A stretch of 64,000 nt of DNA from Kingdonia uniflora (Eukaryota > Streptophyta > Magnoliopsida > Ranunculales > Circaeasteraceae): contig JACGCM010001217.1 in NCBI GenBank assembly GCA_014058105.1, positions 1,364,001-1,428,000 on the forward strand, given 5' to 3'. A program made the position numbers and the translations under genes. The notes under the pieces are model-generated. The model saw only the letters and a program-made list of their open reading frames with translations. It was not told where the DNA came from and did not search any database. Positions 11,709 through 22,526 of the stretch are shown here, in pieces; within the stretch, counting starts at the first letter, position 1; every line of letters begins with the position of its first letter.

Positions 11709-12331
11709 TGTAAGGATCTATCCCTCGATCTCACCTAAAATCGAGTTGTCGCCAGTTTAAATTATCTTCATCTTAGACTCACACATTTTCAACATGACTT
11801 CTCTAGTCAACATTTCAACCTACTCCATGAACTGGTAAAGTACGTGGGTCGAACTTCAAACTAAAAAACCTAAACCAGTCAATGATACCTGTCTCTTACG
11901 AACTCAACAGTTATTCAGCCAACCACCACTAACCACATTGTTCGGAGAACGTGCTCCAGCACGATGAAGAACTGCGGAGAAGGCCTATATAAAGAAGAAG
12001 TTCCAGAAGAGACAAGGACCAGAAAATTATATGAGAAATCACCAAGAAAACTATTTGTTCTAGATTCTCAAAAACATTTAAACTTTTTAATTACAAGGAT
12101 CAAGCATTTCTAAATCTAAAGATCACTTGTAATAAGATATCCGCCTCAGGCAATAAAGATACTTTTACAAAAATCCTCCACTCGAGGTCATGGTTTTTTT
12201 ACCTATTCAGAGGTTTTCCGCGTTAAAATCACCTGTGTCATTTCTTGCTTTCCATTAAAATATTGTCGCAGGTTCATTGGTGTAATAGCGAATTCCAAGC
12301 CATTTCGAGCTTACAAAATTTGGCCATTACA
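11709..12331 (+). repeat. E3 5' LTR (623 bp)
   Basis: Starts TGTAAGGATCTATCCC and ends GGCCATTACA, followed by the PBS. TATATAAA at 11986-11993 is the likely TATA box. It carries the shared LTR core CTCGAGGTCATGGTTTTT, then ACCTATTCAGAGGTTTTCC. Confidence 0.9.
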
Positions 12332-12351
12332 TTTGGCGCCGTCTGTGAGAA
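12332..12351 (+). other. E3 primer-binding site
   Basis: TTTGGCGCCGTCTGTGAGAA directly follows the LTR. It is the same PBS class as the other gypsy elements in the window. Confidence 0.75.
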
Positions 12352-12403
12352 AGATTACATTTCTACGATATCCTAAGGCATACTTTCACTATAATTTTTA
12401 ATC

Positions 12404-13880
12404 ATGGTTACTTCCAGACATATGGTTATAGGCATCCAACTCGATGTTTTAGTGGAGCTGAAGTAACTTACAGAACTACGGGCAAATCTCAACGCCAAAA
12501 ATGAGAAATGCACCGAGCTTGAACTTCAGTTAACTAAGGATTGGGAGCTCCGTGAGAAATAACTCGACACAGAATGACAATCTTGTTTGACAGCGCTCAA
12601 ACGACATGAAAACCAGATGACAATAATGTAGACTGCCCTAGAGGCTCTGTAAAATACTCAGCAAAATCCTCCAATAAGAGGTCGCGATCAGTTGCCAGAG
12701 ACCTCCTGTATTTCTTCAAGGGAAAGATTGGGACCTCGAGGAGTCATCAGTAAAGCTATTTCCATGAATATTAAGTACAAACCGCAACCCTCTATTTATT
12801 TGGGTGGTAAAGTTTAATCCGAAACTTGTTGAGGTCACCGAATTTCCATCTTTTAGGAGAAAAAATAACGACCTCAGCATCAAGATCCAGTATGAGATCT
12901 TCTGACTGAAGGTACTGGTACTCATCATTCACAACCTGCTCGTCCAACGATTTAACCAATACGTTATTACATCATGAAAGAGCATATGGACCAACGTATT
13001 AAGGAGTTGATCGAAGTACAAGTTCTGGGTACTGCCGGCGACATCCCAAAATTACAAGGTAATCTGATTGCCAAAGAACTATTTGATATGGAGATACCAA
13101 AAGGTTTCCATACTCTAAAAATTTGTAAATACAAAGGTGCCGACCCTGATTCATTGGGGTTGTATTCGAATCTCAACCACATCCTCTGCCGTCTGTTCCC
13201 TATAAGTCTGCAGGAGGAACCACTCTGATGGTTTCCCTCTCTCCCTAAGGACTCCATACATACATTCGACCAGCTACAAAAATAGTTCATCAAGACATGG
13301 TCACATCAGGGACAAAGAGGAAAATTTGTATTAACTTATCAGTCTCAAACAATCACATGGAGGGAAGCTCGAGGCTTTTACGAAGAAATTTTTAGAGTTT
13401 GCGCGTAAAGTGGATAACCTAGATCAGAAAATAGCTGTTATTGCTTTCACCAACGCACTCCAGCTTGATTGCAAGGCCAAAGAGCACCTCTTCCTCAACA
13501 AACCTGCAACCTTGGGGGATATGATCACCAAGGTCAATAGTTATGTCGACCTGAAGAGGATGATGGCTGAGCAACCTAAATCTACTAAATCTATCCACAC
13601 CACCAAATGTCCATCTACAGATCGAGGCACTAAACCAAAGGAGGAACAGGGAGATTAGAAGCACACCAAAGGCAATACTGGCTACCCTCAGAAAGGTAGT
13701 CTGCCAAAAAAACCCATCCTCCCAAATGAATGTCCGAATCTCCATAATTTTCTACTACTTTAGAAGGATAAGCTCTACCGCGTCTCTCAACCACTAGAAC
13801 CAATCGATAATCGACCATATTGCCTACATCATAAGGTAAACCATCATTCTACTAACAGTTGCTATGCTTTACAGAGATTG
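12404..13880 (+). pseudogene. gag: E3 gag, broken
   Basis: An ATG at 12404 (MVTSRHMV) starts a charged, probably coiled-coil N-terminus with several stops. The Gag core is seen at 12974-13228 (KGFHTLKICKYKGADP, LGLYSNLNHILCRLFP) and 13410-13658 (NLDQKIAVIAFTNALQLD, EHLFLNKPATLGDMI), in different frames. Compared with E1 and E2 the order is the same, so the breaks are point mutations and small indels, not rearrangements. Confidence 0.75.
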
Positions 13881-14015
13881 CTTGAGTACATTTTTATAGA
13901 GGGAGGGATGTTCGAATATATTATCGACCTGGAATCATACAAAGATGTCAGCTATAAGAAGCAACTTGAAGTTGTTCAGGTCAATGATTAAGCTGAGGAG
14001 AAACATCTTTACCAT

Positions 14016-14650
14016 ATGTACCACAACAGCATGATCGAAATCAGCCAAATCACCAATTCCAACAAATCCAAGTGCAGGAAACTATCAGAATGTTACGATC
14101 TCACACCTCAAGATAAAGAAGTTAAGCTTCTTCCTGAGTCGAGCAATCGCCAGCTTGGGATTTCTTTCAAAGATTACGATACTAGCCATGTCAAATTATC
14201 ACATCATGATGCGTTAGTAATAATGTTCAAAATGAAGAAGTTTGTCATGCACACAATGATGATCGATACTGGAAGTAGTATTGCGATTCTATTTCAGAGC
14301 ACTATCGACAAAATGGGATTGGCCGATCAAGCTATTCAGAGTGACACCGATATCAGTGGGTTTAATCATTCTAGAGAAAAATGAGTAGGCAAGATCATCT
14401 TACCTATTACCGCAGGACCAGCCACCATCGATGTCGTCTTCCATATCATCAATGCCAAATCTCTATCTCGGGAATATGGGCCGCTGCTGGATTCACAACA
14501 TGGAAGAATTCGCTTCCTCCTATCATCATGCACTCCGATTCAAACACAACAATGGTATTTATGAGATCAGGGGTAGTCAAAAGCATTCTCGAGCATGTGA
14601 AAATACCGTCTCTGCTATCCTAGATACTTTTGACAGATTTGCTGTATAAC
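14016..14650 (+). pseudogene. E3 protease region
   Basis: An open stretch of 122 codons (14016-14384) contains FVMHTMMIDTGSSIAILF, the retroviral-type aspartic protease signature (DTGSS), then GLADQAIQSDTDISGF. After a stop the homologous frame continues as VGKIILPITAGPATIDVVFH. The enzyme would cleave the Gag-Pol polyprotein. The catalytic Asp is present but the frame is broken downstream. Confidence 0.75.
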
Positions 14651-14715
14651 AATTATAGGATGCTAATCACCTCAACGATCAACCTTCCATGGAGGAGCCC
14701 ACATAATATATCAAT

Positions 14716-16271
14716 ATGTATGAACCTAGAAGTGGTACTAAGATGGTTCAGCATGAAAAAGATGCTCCCATTCACTTCTTACAACTAAATCAGGACATTT
14801 TTGTGTGGTTTTTCAAAGAAATGCTCAGGGTCGATCTGGCCAAGGCTTATCACAAATTGGCCATAAACATCAACGCCACGTCAGTCAAACAAAAATAGTG
14901 ATGACTATCACCTCATCTTCGAGATGAAGTTAACATAAAGATTGAGAAATTAATCAAAGTGGGATTCATTCGAGAAGCAAAATATCCAGACTGGATATCC
15001 AATATTGTCGCTATCCCAAAGAAGAACAAAAAAGTCTGAGTTTGCGTAAATTTTACCGATGTGGACAAACATACTCTAAAGGACAGTTTCCCTCTTCCCA
15101 ACATTCATCAGATCCTCTATTCCATAACAGGCCATGGTCTCCTATCTATGATGGATGTTTCTTCGAGATACAATCAAATTCTACATTTGGAAGAAGATCA
15201 AGAAAATATAACTTTCATCACTGAAAGAGGTCTTTATTACTATAAAGTCATGCCTTTTGGACTCAAAAACGCGAGCGGCACATATCAATGGTTGGTGACT
15301 ACTATATTCAAAGCACATCTAGGGAGAGTCGCTGAAGTCTACATCGACGATCTCTTGTGTAAAAGCATACAGTCAGCCAATCACATCTCAAATCTCAACA
15401 CTATATTCAGCATTCTTCGATCTTACAGGATACGTCTCAACCTTGATAGTGTTAATTTGGGGTATATTCTGGCTGATTTCTAGGCCACCTCATTAGCAAG
15501 AAGAGGATTAAGGCTGATCTAGATCAGATTCGGGCTCTCCTCAACATGCCTTCTCCAAAAATAGCGAAGACATTCAGAAACTTGTCGACATGATTACCGC
15601 TATCAACCATTTTGTTTCTAAATCTTCATACCACTGTCGTTGGCTATTCCTATTACTCTACGATTGTACCAAACGAGGAAATGTTTAGCCAAATACAGAG
15701 GTCACATGGACACCAGAATACGATGCAGCATTTCAGGATCTCAAAACCTTTTTGGGGAGGTCTCCCATAATGAGCACCCTAGTAGATAATGAGGAACTGA
15801 TTATCTACCTAGCAATCACAAATACTTCACTTAGCTCAGTTCTTATTTGCCTTGAAGGAAAAATTGAGAAACCAGTATACTTTATTAGGAAAAACCTCAC
15901 TCCAGTGGAAACGAGGTACTCTAAAATTGAGAAACTTTTTCTCACTCTTGTTTACACTTCACAGAAACTCAGGCACTACTTCCAAGCTCATTCAGTCAAA
16001 GTCATGATGAACTACCCACTTTGGGAATTTCTATCAAAGATAGAAAATCAAGGAGAATGTAACAATGGTCAGTCAGTTTGGGTGAACATGATATCAAGTT
16101 CAAACAACGTCATTCCGAGAAGGGTCAGGCCATTGCCGATTTTCTCGCTGATTTTCCAGTGGAAGATCTCGAGTGGGAGGAGCACGACCCTGACCTTACA
16201 GAAGAAACTTCCGAAAATCCACCTCCCAAACCATTTGATGAACGAGCTGAATGGATTACAATAAAAGGGTA
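14716..16271 (+). pseudogene. E3 reverse transcriptase and RNase H
   Basis: RT copies element RNA into DNA. 14716-14898 is the linker to RT. The fingers/palm region appears at 15061-15483: LLSMMDVSSRYNQI, MPFGLKNASGTYQW. The active-site tetrad YIDD at 15340-15351 is intact, unlike in the other three elements. After a frame break at about 15483 the connection and RNase H continue at 15752-16264 (LAITNTSLSSVLICLEGK, TRYSKIEKLFLTLVYTSQK). Several stops make it inactive. Confidence 0.8.
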
Positions 16272-16272
16272 G

Positions 16273-16526
16273 ATACTTATAACGGATAGATCAGCAGGAC
16301 CCGCAGGGTTAAGAATTGGAATTGTATTGATTACCCTTTCCAATGACAGAATTAAGAAATCAATCTGCTCAGATTTTGCGGCCTCAAATAATGTCACCGA
16401 ATATGAAGCTCTTATTCATGGACTCAACCTCGCTCTTGAGCTCGATGTCCCTGAACTCTCAGTCTATGCAAATTCCCTACTCATCGTTCACCATTCTCTG
16501 AGCAGTATAAAAAGAATGGAAAGATG
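16273..16526 (+). pseudogene. E3 second (archaeal-type) RNase H
   Basis: Contains ITDRSAGPAG, ASNNVTEYEALIHGL and SVYANSLLIVHH, matching the D...E...D layout of the RVT_3-type RNase H (PF13456) that Tat elements carry in addition to the usual domain. The third acidic residue is changed (YTDS in E2, YANS here). It ends with a TGA overlapping the start of the integrase segment. Confidence 0.75.
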
Positions 16527-18005
16527 ATCGAATACACAACCCTCATTATAGATAGGATGAGCAAGTTCACGAAAGCAGTTCTCGATTATCTGCCTCGAGG
16601 TGAAAATAGACATACCGATTCCTTGGCATATCTAGCTGGGGTCTTGGGTACAGAAGCACGATATCTCCATATTGAAATTATTTCAACCCCCATCATTGAT
16701 CGTATTTCTGCATGCACGATTAACACTGGGGGCGATAAAGGGGGAGACGACGATTGACGAAAGCCTTTCTTAGCCTACCTCAGTATCGATAATAGTTGCA
16801 ACAGACCACTTCCAAATGCTTTGAAAGAGCATCGATAGCTGATCAACAACTCGAAGCACTGCATAAATCAAAATGGTATACTTTACTGCCTTTCTATCGC
16901 AGAGCCTTACCTCAAGTGCCTCTCCAAACCAAAAGCAGATGAAATACTCCGCAAATTACATGAAAGGACTTGTGGCCCCCATACCGCAGGTCGATCACTA
17001 GCAAACAGAGCTATTACACAAAGAGTTTTCTAGTCCGGTATACGCAAGCGAGCAAAGGAGTACTCACGCAGATGTGATGCCTGCCAAAGATATGGATACA
17101 TGATACGTGCCCCTGTGCTCGAACTCCATGTAAGCAAGGTATTCTGGCCATTCAAAAGATGGGCACTTGATCTTGTTGGCGAATTCCCTAATTCTCTTGG
17201 TAACCGCCGTCACCTACTCGTAGTTATCAATTATTTTTTAAAATGGGTAGAAGCAGTTCCACTATGTCGAACAAGAGAAGAAGAGGTCATCTCTTTTATC
17301 TGGGAACACATCATTACTCGGTTTGGGTGCCCCCACCTAATTTATATCAATAACGGGCCCCAATTTGTTAGAGAAAAAATCATAATTTTCCTCAACCAAC
17401 ACAATATCATCCACTCACCATCCAATCCTTACTATCCTCAAGGTAATGGCCAAGCCGAAATCACCAATAAAACCATCATGGATGGACTCAAAAAATGATA
17501 TCACTCACAGAAAAAAGGGAGTTGGGTTCGAGAACTACCTCATGTCCTATGGGCATATCGTACCACTCCCCGACAGTCAACAAGATGCACCCTATTCTTC
17601 CTTGCCGATGGCACTAAGGCCGTCATTCCTTCTGAATACCATCATCCAATTCGAGATTACGAAGTGACTGATGAAGAAAATGAGTTTGAATTGGCTTACA
17701 ATCTCAATATGATCGATAATACCAGGAAACGCGCCATCGCTAGCCTAGATCGATATCATCATATGCTAGCCAGATCGTGCAACAGCCGAGTCTAAAACCG
17801 TACCTTCCAAATCGGTGATCTTGTCCTCAAAAAGATTCAACAACATCGCAAAGAGCCTCACACTGGAAAATTAGTTGACAATTGGAAGGGTCCATTCATT
17901 ATCATAGGTCTCTCAGGTCTAGGATCATATTATCTCATGATAGAAGAGGGAATCCCCATTTCAAATCCTTGGAGTACTAGGCGACTAAAACGATACTATC
18001 GTTAA
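16524..18005 (+). pseudogene. E3 integrase
   Basis: Inserts the cDNA into the genome. The leader region at 16524-16757 includes LDYLPRGENRHTDSLAYLAG and NTGGDKGGD. The HHCC zinc region is at about 16960-17090 (ERTCGPHTAGRSL, RCDACQRYG). The catalytic core is at 17100-17498: RWALDLVGEFP, INNGPQFV (Asp changed to Asn at the second catalytic position) and NGQAEITNKTIMDGLKK. The C-terminal GPF/Y-like module ends WSTRRLKRYYR and TAA (18003-18005). No chromodomain follows, as expected for the Tat lineage. Confidence 0.8.
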
Positions 18006-18098
18006 GCGTCTCACTACTCCGTTTTCATTTCTCACTTTTATTTTTTCAATTCCAAAAGTATGATTTTGATCTCAATCCAATGTAAATTCTAAACTGAT

Positions 18099-18106
18099 CA
18101 ATGAAA
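18099..18106 (+). terminator. AATGAAA motif after E3 pol
   Basis: CAATGAAA lies 95 nt past the integrase stop. The same motif follows the pol stop in E1 (24483, repeated), E2 (minus strand, about 43719) and E4 (minus strand, about 58094). It resembles a plant near-upstream polyadenylation element; the function is inferred. Confidence 0.35.
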
Positions 18107-18201
18107 CTTCCAAGTTTTTCACAATATCTCCCATCTTACATAGATTCAACTACATTATTTAGATTAAAGCATATATAATACTATCTTTCAATCAATCTTA
18201 T

Positions 18202-18690
18202 ACCAGTTAAATCAAGGATAACACTTGGTTTGGCTGACTCTACTAAATCTCTGCGATTGAAATAAATGTAGAAACTTGTTTTATATTAAAGACTCTACCA
18301 AACATCATATAGGGCAAAGGTAATACTAGACTTCATTTACTTCAACTTGTTTGGGACATGATACTAGTTAAATCAATGATAACACTTGGTTTGGCTGACT
18401 CTACTAAATCTTTATGATTAAATCAAATGCTGAAACTTGTTTTATATCAACGATTCTAACAGGCATAAGATAAGGCAAAGGCAATACTAGCCTTCATTTC
18501 TTTCAATATGTCTGCAACATTACTATAGTTAATTTAAGATTCAATTGGTTTGACTGACTCAACCTATCTCTGCGATTAGAACAAATGTAAAAACTTGTTT
18601 TATATCAAAGACCCAACCAGACATAAGATAAGACAAAGGTCATACTAGCTTTCATCTATCTCACTATGTCTGTGACATATACTATTTATT
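18202..18690. repeat. E3 tandem repeats, about 155 bp x 3
   Basis: Units share TTGGTTTGGCTGACTC (starts 18235, 18386 and, with one change, 18545), then AAACTTGTTTTATATYAA and AAGGCAATACTAGCCTTCAT. Periods are 151 and 159 bp. The block lies between the end of pol and the 3' end of the antisense gene. Confidence 0.85.
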
Positions 18691-18909
18691 TTCAGGTTGC
18701 ATTCATAACCACTACAATGCATACTTTTTTGCTATTGGTATGTCAGCCATGCTTTATCCTATAGTAGGAGGTCGATCAGAAATCAGTTCGCGAGTTACAG
18801 TAACCCTGCCCTTCTCTACCAGATCAGCAGGTCGAGGGCCTAAATTTGTTTCCATGGAGGCCGTACAATTCCCTCAATCTATATCAACTCTACAAATAGA
18901 ACCCTTATC

Positions 18910-20042
18910 CGACAGACTCTTGAATTAGGTATCATGTTCTAACTCAAGTCTTTTTACTTTCTCTACAAAATAAGCAACGATCGACTTTAACAGGTCTGAG
19001 CGTGATGCATGAGATACAACTATCTTTGAAAAATAAGACCTCACCTTCTCGACGCGTGACTCCAACCTTGCTTACAGTCTCTTCAGATGTACTATTTCCC
19101 TTTCTGTCAGAGCATCAAAAGCTATACTCTCTTCTATTTTTTTGACGGCTTTAGCTGATTCAGCTTGATTAATGGCCTATAAGTCTGCCACCTGAGCGTG
19201 AAGTCTCTCAATTTATGCATTTAACTCTTCCCTGGCCAAAGTGTCCTTTAACAGGTCCTCTATCTTCTTTATCAGAATCTCTTTCGCCCTGATTTCCCCA
19301 TCTAAGACTTTTTCTCTGACAAAAGTGGCATCCAACTTATGTTGGCACTCTCTTAAGTTTGTATTCCCTTTTTGCACATGTCCTTGAATTCGAGCTACGT
19401 CACCTTCCAGCTCCCTAATTCGACCTGACAGGCTGACTACATCCCCTTGGACTAGAGGAACCTTAACATCATTTCTAATCCTCCTCGAGCGCTCTCCAGC
19501 CTCAGCGTTCTTGACACACATGTTGGCTTACACCAATTCAGTCTTCAATCGTGCCACCCTCTTATTTAACTCGTCATACTTCCATTGTAACTTTCGAAGC
19601 TAATAGATCCTCTCGAGCTACCTTCAGCTCATTATCTTTTTCAATCATTTTCTTTTTCAGTCGCTCTAGCTCGCTTCTACAATTCTAAAAATTAGCTCAA
19701 AATTGTCCCTCCGATCTTTCTAGCCCCTGAATACGGTATTGAGCCATGTCAGCATGCCTACTCTTTACCATCAGCATGTCAATCTGACTTTGAAGCTTTG
19801 CTACGTGTTCTTTTATCTCTGCAAGCTTTTTTACCCCTTATCAATTTTGGCATCCTTCTCCTCGATCTTATGAGTGAGGTCGACAACAGTCTGGGTTGCC
19901 TCAACAAACTTGAAGTGTACCTTTACGTGCTGGTCTTTTCTGTACTCATTCACCTCCCTCACCCTATCCAACTCCTTTGCAAATTCTTGGTTGAATTGGA
20001 GTACCTCACCTTCGTGCGAGCGAGCTAAATCCAATTCGACCT
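18910..20042 (-). pseudogene. E3 antisense coiled-coil gene
   Basis: On the strand opposite to pol, heptad-like charged sequence is read from 20034 (VLQFNQEFAKELDRVREV, VVDLTHKIEEKDAKI) through frame breaks to 19521-19213 (LSGRIRELEGDVARIQGH, DGEIRAKEILIKKIEDLL). An acceptor (TTGTGTAG) at about 20043 precedes the first block, suggesting that it is an internal exon. E1 has a comparable coiled-coil gene at 25239-27250. A long coiled coil suggests self-association or a scaffold, but no function can be assigned. Confidence 0.55.
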
Positions 20043-20088
20043 ACACAATATAGATACATTATATAAAGTTCGATTCAGAACACCCCAT

Positions 20089-20090
<2 letters not shown>

Positions 20091-20139
<49 letters not shown>
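20091..20139. repeat. (TA)n microsatellite
   Basis: About 24 uninterrupted TA units, lying inside the probable intron between the two E3 antisense coding blocks. Confidence 0.95.
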
Positions 20140-20140
<1 letters not shown>

Positions 20141-20626
20141 TTTATAATATGATATCTGATTTATAACATATACCGTGTGCAATTACTTCTAGACTTAAAG
20201 GTTGGAGTACGATCTCAGATGGATGCTCCATGACATATATTTCAAGGTCTAAGGTACATGTTCTCTATATGTTACTTTGTCTAAAACTTTGATTTTTCCT
20301 ATGAACTATTTTAGTGTCATTTTCCTAAAACTGATAACAATTTTTTGGTCTGCCTCTACGTTCTATGTTGTCTTATTTACTTGGTAGCTTTATGTATCTA
20401 TATTGGTCTTCTTGCGAAGACAACGAGGATGTGGAGATCTCTCTTTCCTTGGTAAGCTCAGTCTCTAAATATTTTATTCTAAGACTCATTTATCTAAGTG
20501 CCTACAAAAGGGTTAACCAAAAAATAGTAGCTCAGCCTACAACAATCTATTCAATACACATAATCCAACCAATTTACTGAATATTTCCAAAATATTCATA
20601 CAAAGTCATTTCTCTACCCTTCCTTC

Positions 20627-21300
20627 TCATGCTCCCCCCCCCGGGAGCTCGGTGTCATCCCCTTGATTGTCTAGCACCGTCTGGCGGGAGACACCGTCTA
20701 ACCCATCAACCACTCCAACCGCAACCTCTTTCGCCTCTTCATCATCTCCCTCCTCAACATAGGTGTCTGCCTTAATAGTATCGACCTCATCCTCAGAATA
20801 CCCCTTCAACGTAAGGTGGCACCCGAGTCTTTCTCGCTCTGCCACCACCTCCTTCAGGTTCGCTCTCTCCTCCACTTGTAGATGGCCAATCGCTACTACG
20901 TGGGAAGCCTTCAAGGCCTCCACCTTTTTTTACATCCTTGAGAGCATCAGCCTTCGCTTGAGCTACCTTCTTTTCAAGCTCGATCTTCACCTTCTTCAGC
21001 TCGAATTTCTCCTCTTTGACTCTGTGCCAAATCCCCCTCACCAAATAGGCAACCTGCAAATAACAAATCGACCTCAACGTGAGCACAAAACGCAATACAT
21101 AAATATGAGCATAAAGACCTACCATCTTTCTCATGTCCTCTTCCCCATAAAGAGCCGCCAGCCTGGCCCTTTCCTTTATCTCTTAAAGATCGTCCTCAGC
21201 AGCATGTCACTCTTCAGCATAACTGCCCCGCACTTAAAATCCATTCAAATACAAGTCATCAGCATAACTGTAAGGTAGTTATGCCTATCCCTGCATTTGT
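20627..21300 (-). pseudogene. E3 antisense gene, coiled coil and acidic tail, with intron
   Basis: Read leftward. A short exon ends at about 21123 (RARLAALYGEEDMRK). The intron at 21122-21054 has a GTAGGT donor and a TTTGCAG acceptor, and its 69 bp also read through in frame. Next comes a coiled coil (EEKFELKKVKIELEKKVA). One frameshift at a homopolymer run near 20930 leads to EERANLKEVVAERERLG and an acidic tail (YSEDEVDTIKADTYVEEGDD) ending at 20627. The E1 gene ends in a similar acidic tail (27634). The PF04195-like domain that precedes this part in E1, E2 and E4 is absent. Confidence 0.6.
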
Positions 21301-21349
21301 CCCCCCAACCTTGTCTTCCACAAGAGTACGGAGATAAGCTCAATGTTCC

Positions 21350-21558
21350 TCACCTATCAAGATGACGACGCGAAACCTCCACCTACAGTAATTCTTCCTC
21401 AGCTTCAACCACTTTGTCTTCTGACATACCTTGATAAGTCGGGGGAACAGGAGCGAGTATCAACATCTCCAAGGATTAGTTACAAAATACTTCAACTTCA
21501 ACCTCTGCATTTCAGAAACAATCCTCTCTTCAAGGACCATCCTCTGAGTCTTTACCAT
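21350..21558 (-). pseudogene. E3 antisense small ORF, sORF-A family
   Basis: Starts at ATG 21558 with MVKTQRMVLEERIVSEMQ, followed by RLKLKYF. After a frameshift it continues LILAPVPPTYQGMSEDKVVEAEEE. It lines up with E4 52043-52381 (KMEELRIRYFGYQ, TFYHMSYEEVMEA) and E1 32562-32890. The TATA box is 68 nt upstream. Function unknown; no known domain recognised. Confidence 0.6.
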
Positions 21559-21625
21559 CTTTAAAACTTTTAGAAAATTTAACAACTTGCAAGGATACTT
21601 TGCTTCAAAAATTTGGTACAAGTAC

Positions 21626-21635
21626 TATTTATATA
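21626..21635 (-). promoter_or_regulatory. TATA box for E3 antisense module
   Basis: TATATAAATA on the minus strand, preceded by AATAAATGTAGGG. The equivalent place in E1, E2 and E4 also has a TTAAATG-like motif followed by a TATAAA box, all just inside the 3' LTR and directed toward pol. Confidence 0.6.
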
Positions 21636-21883
21636 ACCCTACATTTATTGTGCAGGCACATTTTTTCAAGCATCATCATTTATTACAGACGCAACTCTTC
21701 AAATCATAACCGTCACATATAACAACATCTACATCTCCATTTAATACACGTCATTTCCTCATAACCCGCAAAACTTCCATACAGTCAAAGCCATCATTAC
21801 TCTATTTCAATATCCAAGAACTTTAAACCCGAATACCAATTACCCACAAATCTTTTCTCAACCAAAGCCACTCGTGACTTCAG

Positions 21884-21898
21884 TTACGAGGGGGCAAT
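21884..21898 (+). other. E3 polypurine tract
   Basis: TACGAGGGGGCAAT directly precedes the 3' LTR and would be the plus-strand DNA primer. E2 has the near-identical GCGAGGGGGCAAT on its own strand. Confidence 0.8.
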
Positions 21899-22521
21899 CA
21901 TAGGGATCTATCCCTCGATCTCACCTAAAATTGAGCTATCGCCAGTTCGAATTACCTCTATCTCAGACTCACGTATTTTCAACATGACTTCTCCAGTCAA
22001 AATTTTAACCTACATCACAAACTGGTGATGGACGTGGGTTGAATTTCAAACTGAAAAACCTAAACCAGTCAAAGACACTTGTCTCTTACAAACTCAACAG
22101 TTACTCAGTCACCCGCCCCTAACCACATTGTTCAGAGAACGTGCTCCAGCACGATGAAGAACTGCGGAGAAGGCTTATATAAAGAAGAAGTTCCAAAAGA
22201 GGCAAAGACCAGTAAATTATACAAGAAATTACCAAGAAAACTAATTGTTCTAGATTCTCTGAAACATTCAAACTTCTTAGTTACAAGAATCAAGCATTTC
22301 TAAATCTAGAGATCACTTGTAATAAGATATCTGCCTCAAGCAACAAATATACTTTTATGAAAATCCTCTACTCGAGGTCATGGCTTTTTACCTATTCATA
22401 GGTTTTCCACGCTAAAATTACCTGTGTTATTTATTTTCTTTCTATTAGAATATTGTCGCAGGTTCACTGGTATGATAGCAAATTCCAAGCCATTTTGAGC
22501 TTACAGAATTTAGCCATTACA
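21899..22521 (+). repeat. E3 3' LTR (623 bp), altered first bases
   Basis: Begins CATAGGGATCTATCC where TGTAGGGATCTATCC is expected, so the terminal TG has become CA. Ends AGCCATTACA. It matches 11709-12331 along its length with scattered substitutions. Confidence 0.88.
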
Positions 22522-22526
22522 GTCGG

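Larger units (their letters stand above)
11709..22521 (+). mobile_element. Gypsy element E3 (Tat lineage), 10.8 kb, inside E1 RNase H
   Basis: LTRs at 11709-12331 and 21899-22521, both 623 bp. Target duplication GTTGG (11704-11708) / GTCGG (22522-22526), one mismatch. Contains gag, protease, RT, two RNase H domains and integrase on the plus strand to 18005, then a tandem-repeat block and a shortened antisense module (18910-21558) on the minus strand. The PF04195-like domain found in E1, E2 and E4 is not visible here, which accounts for the smaller size. All sense genes are broken. Confidence 0.88.
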
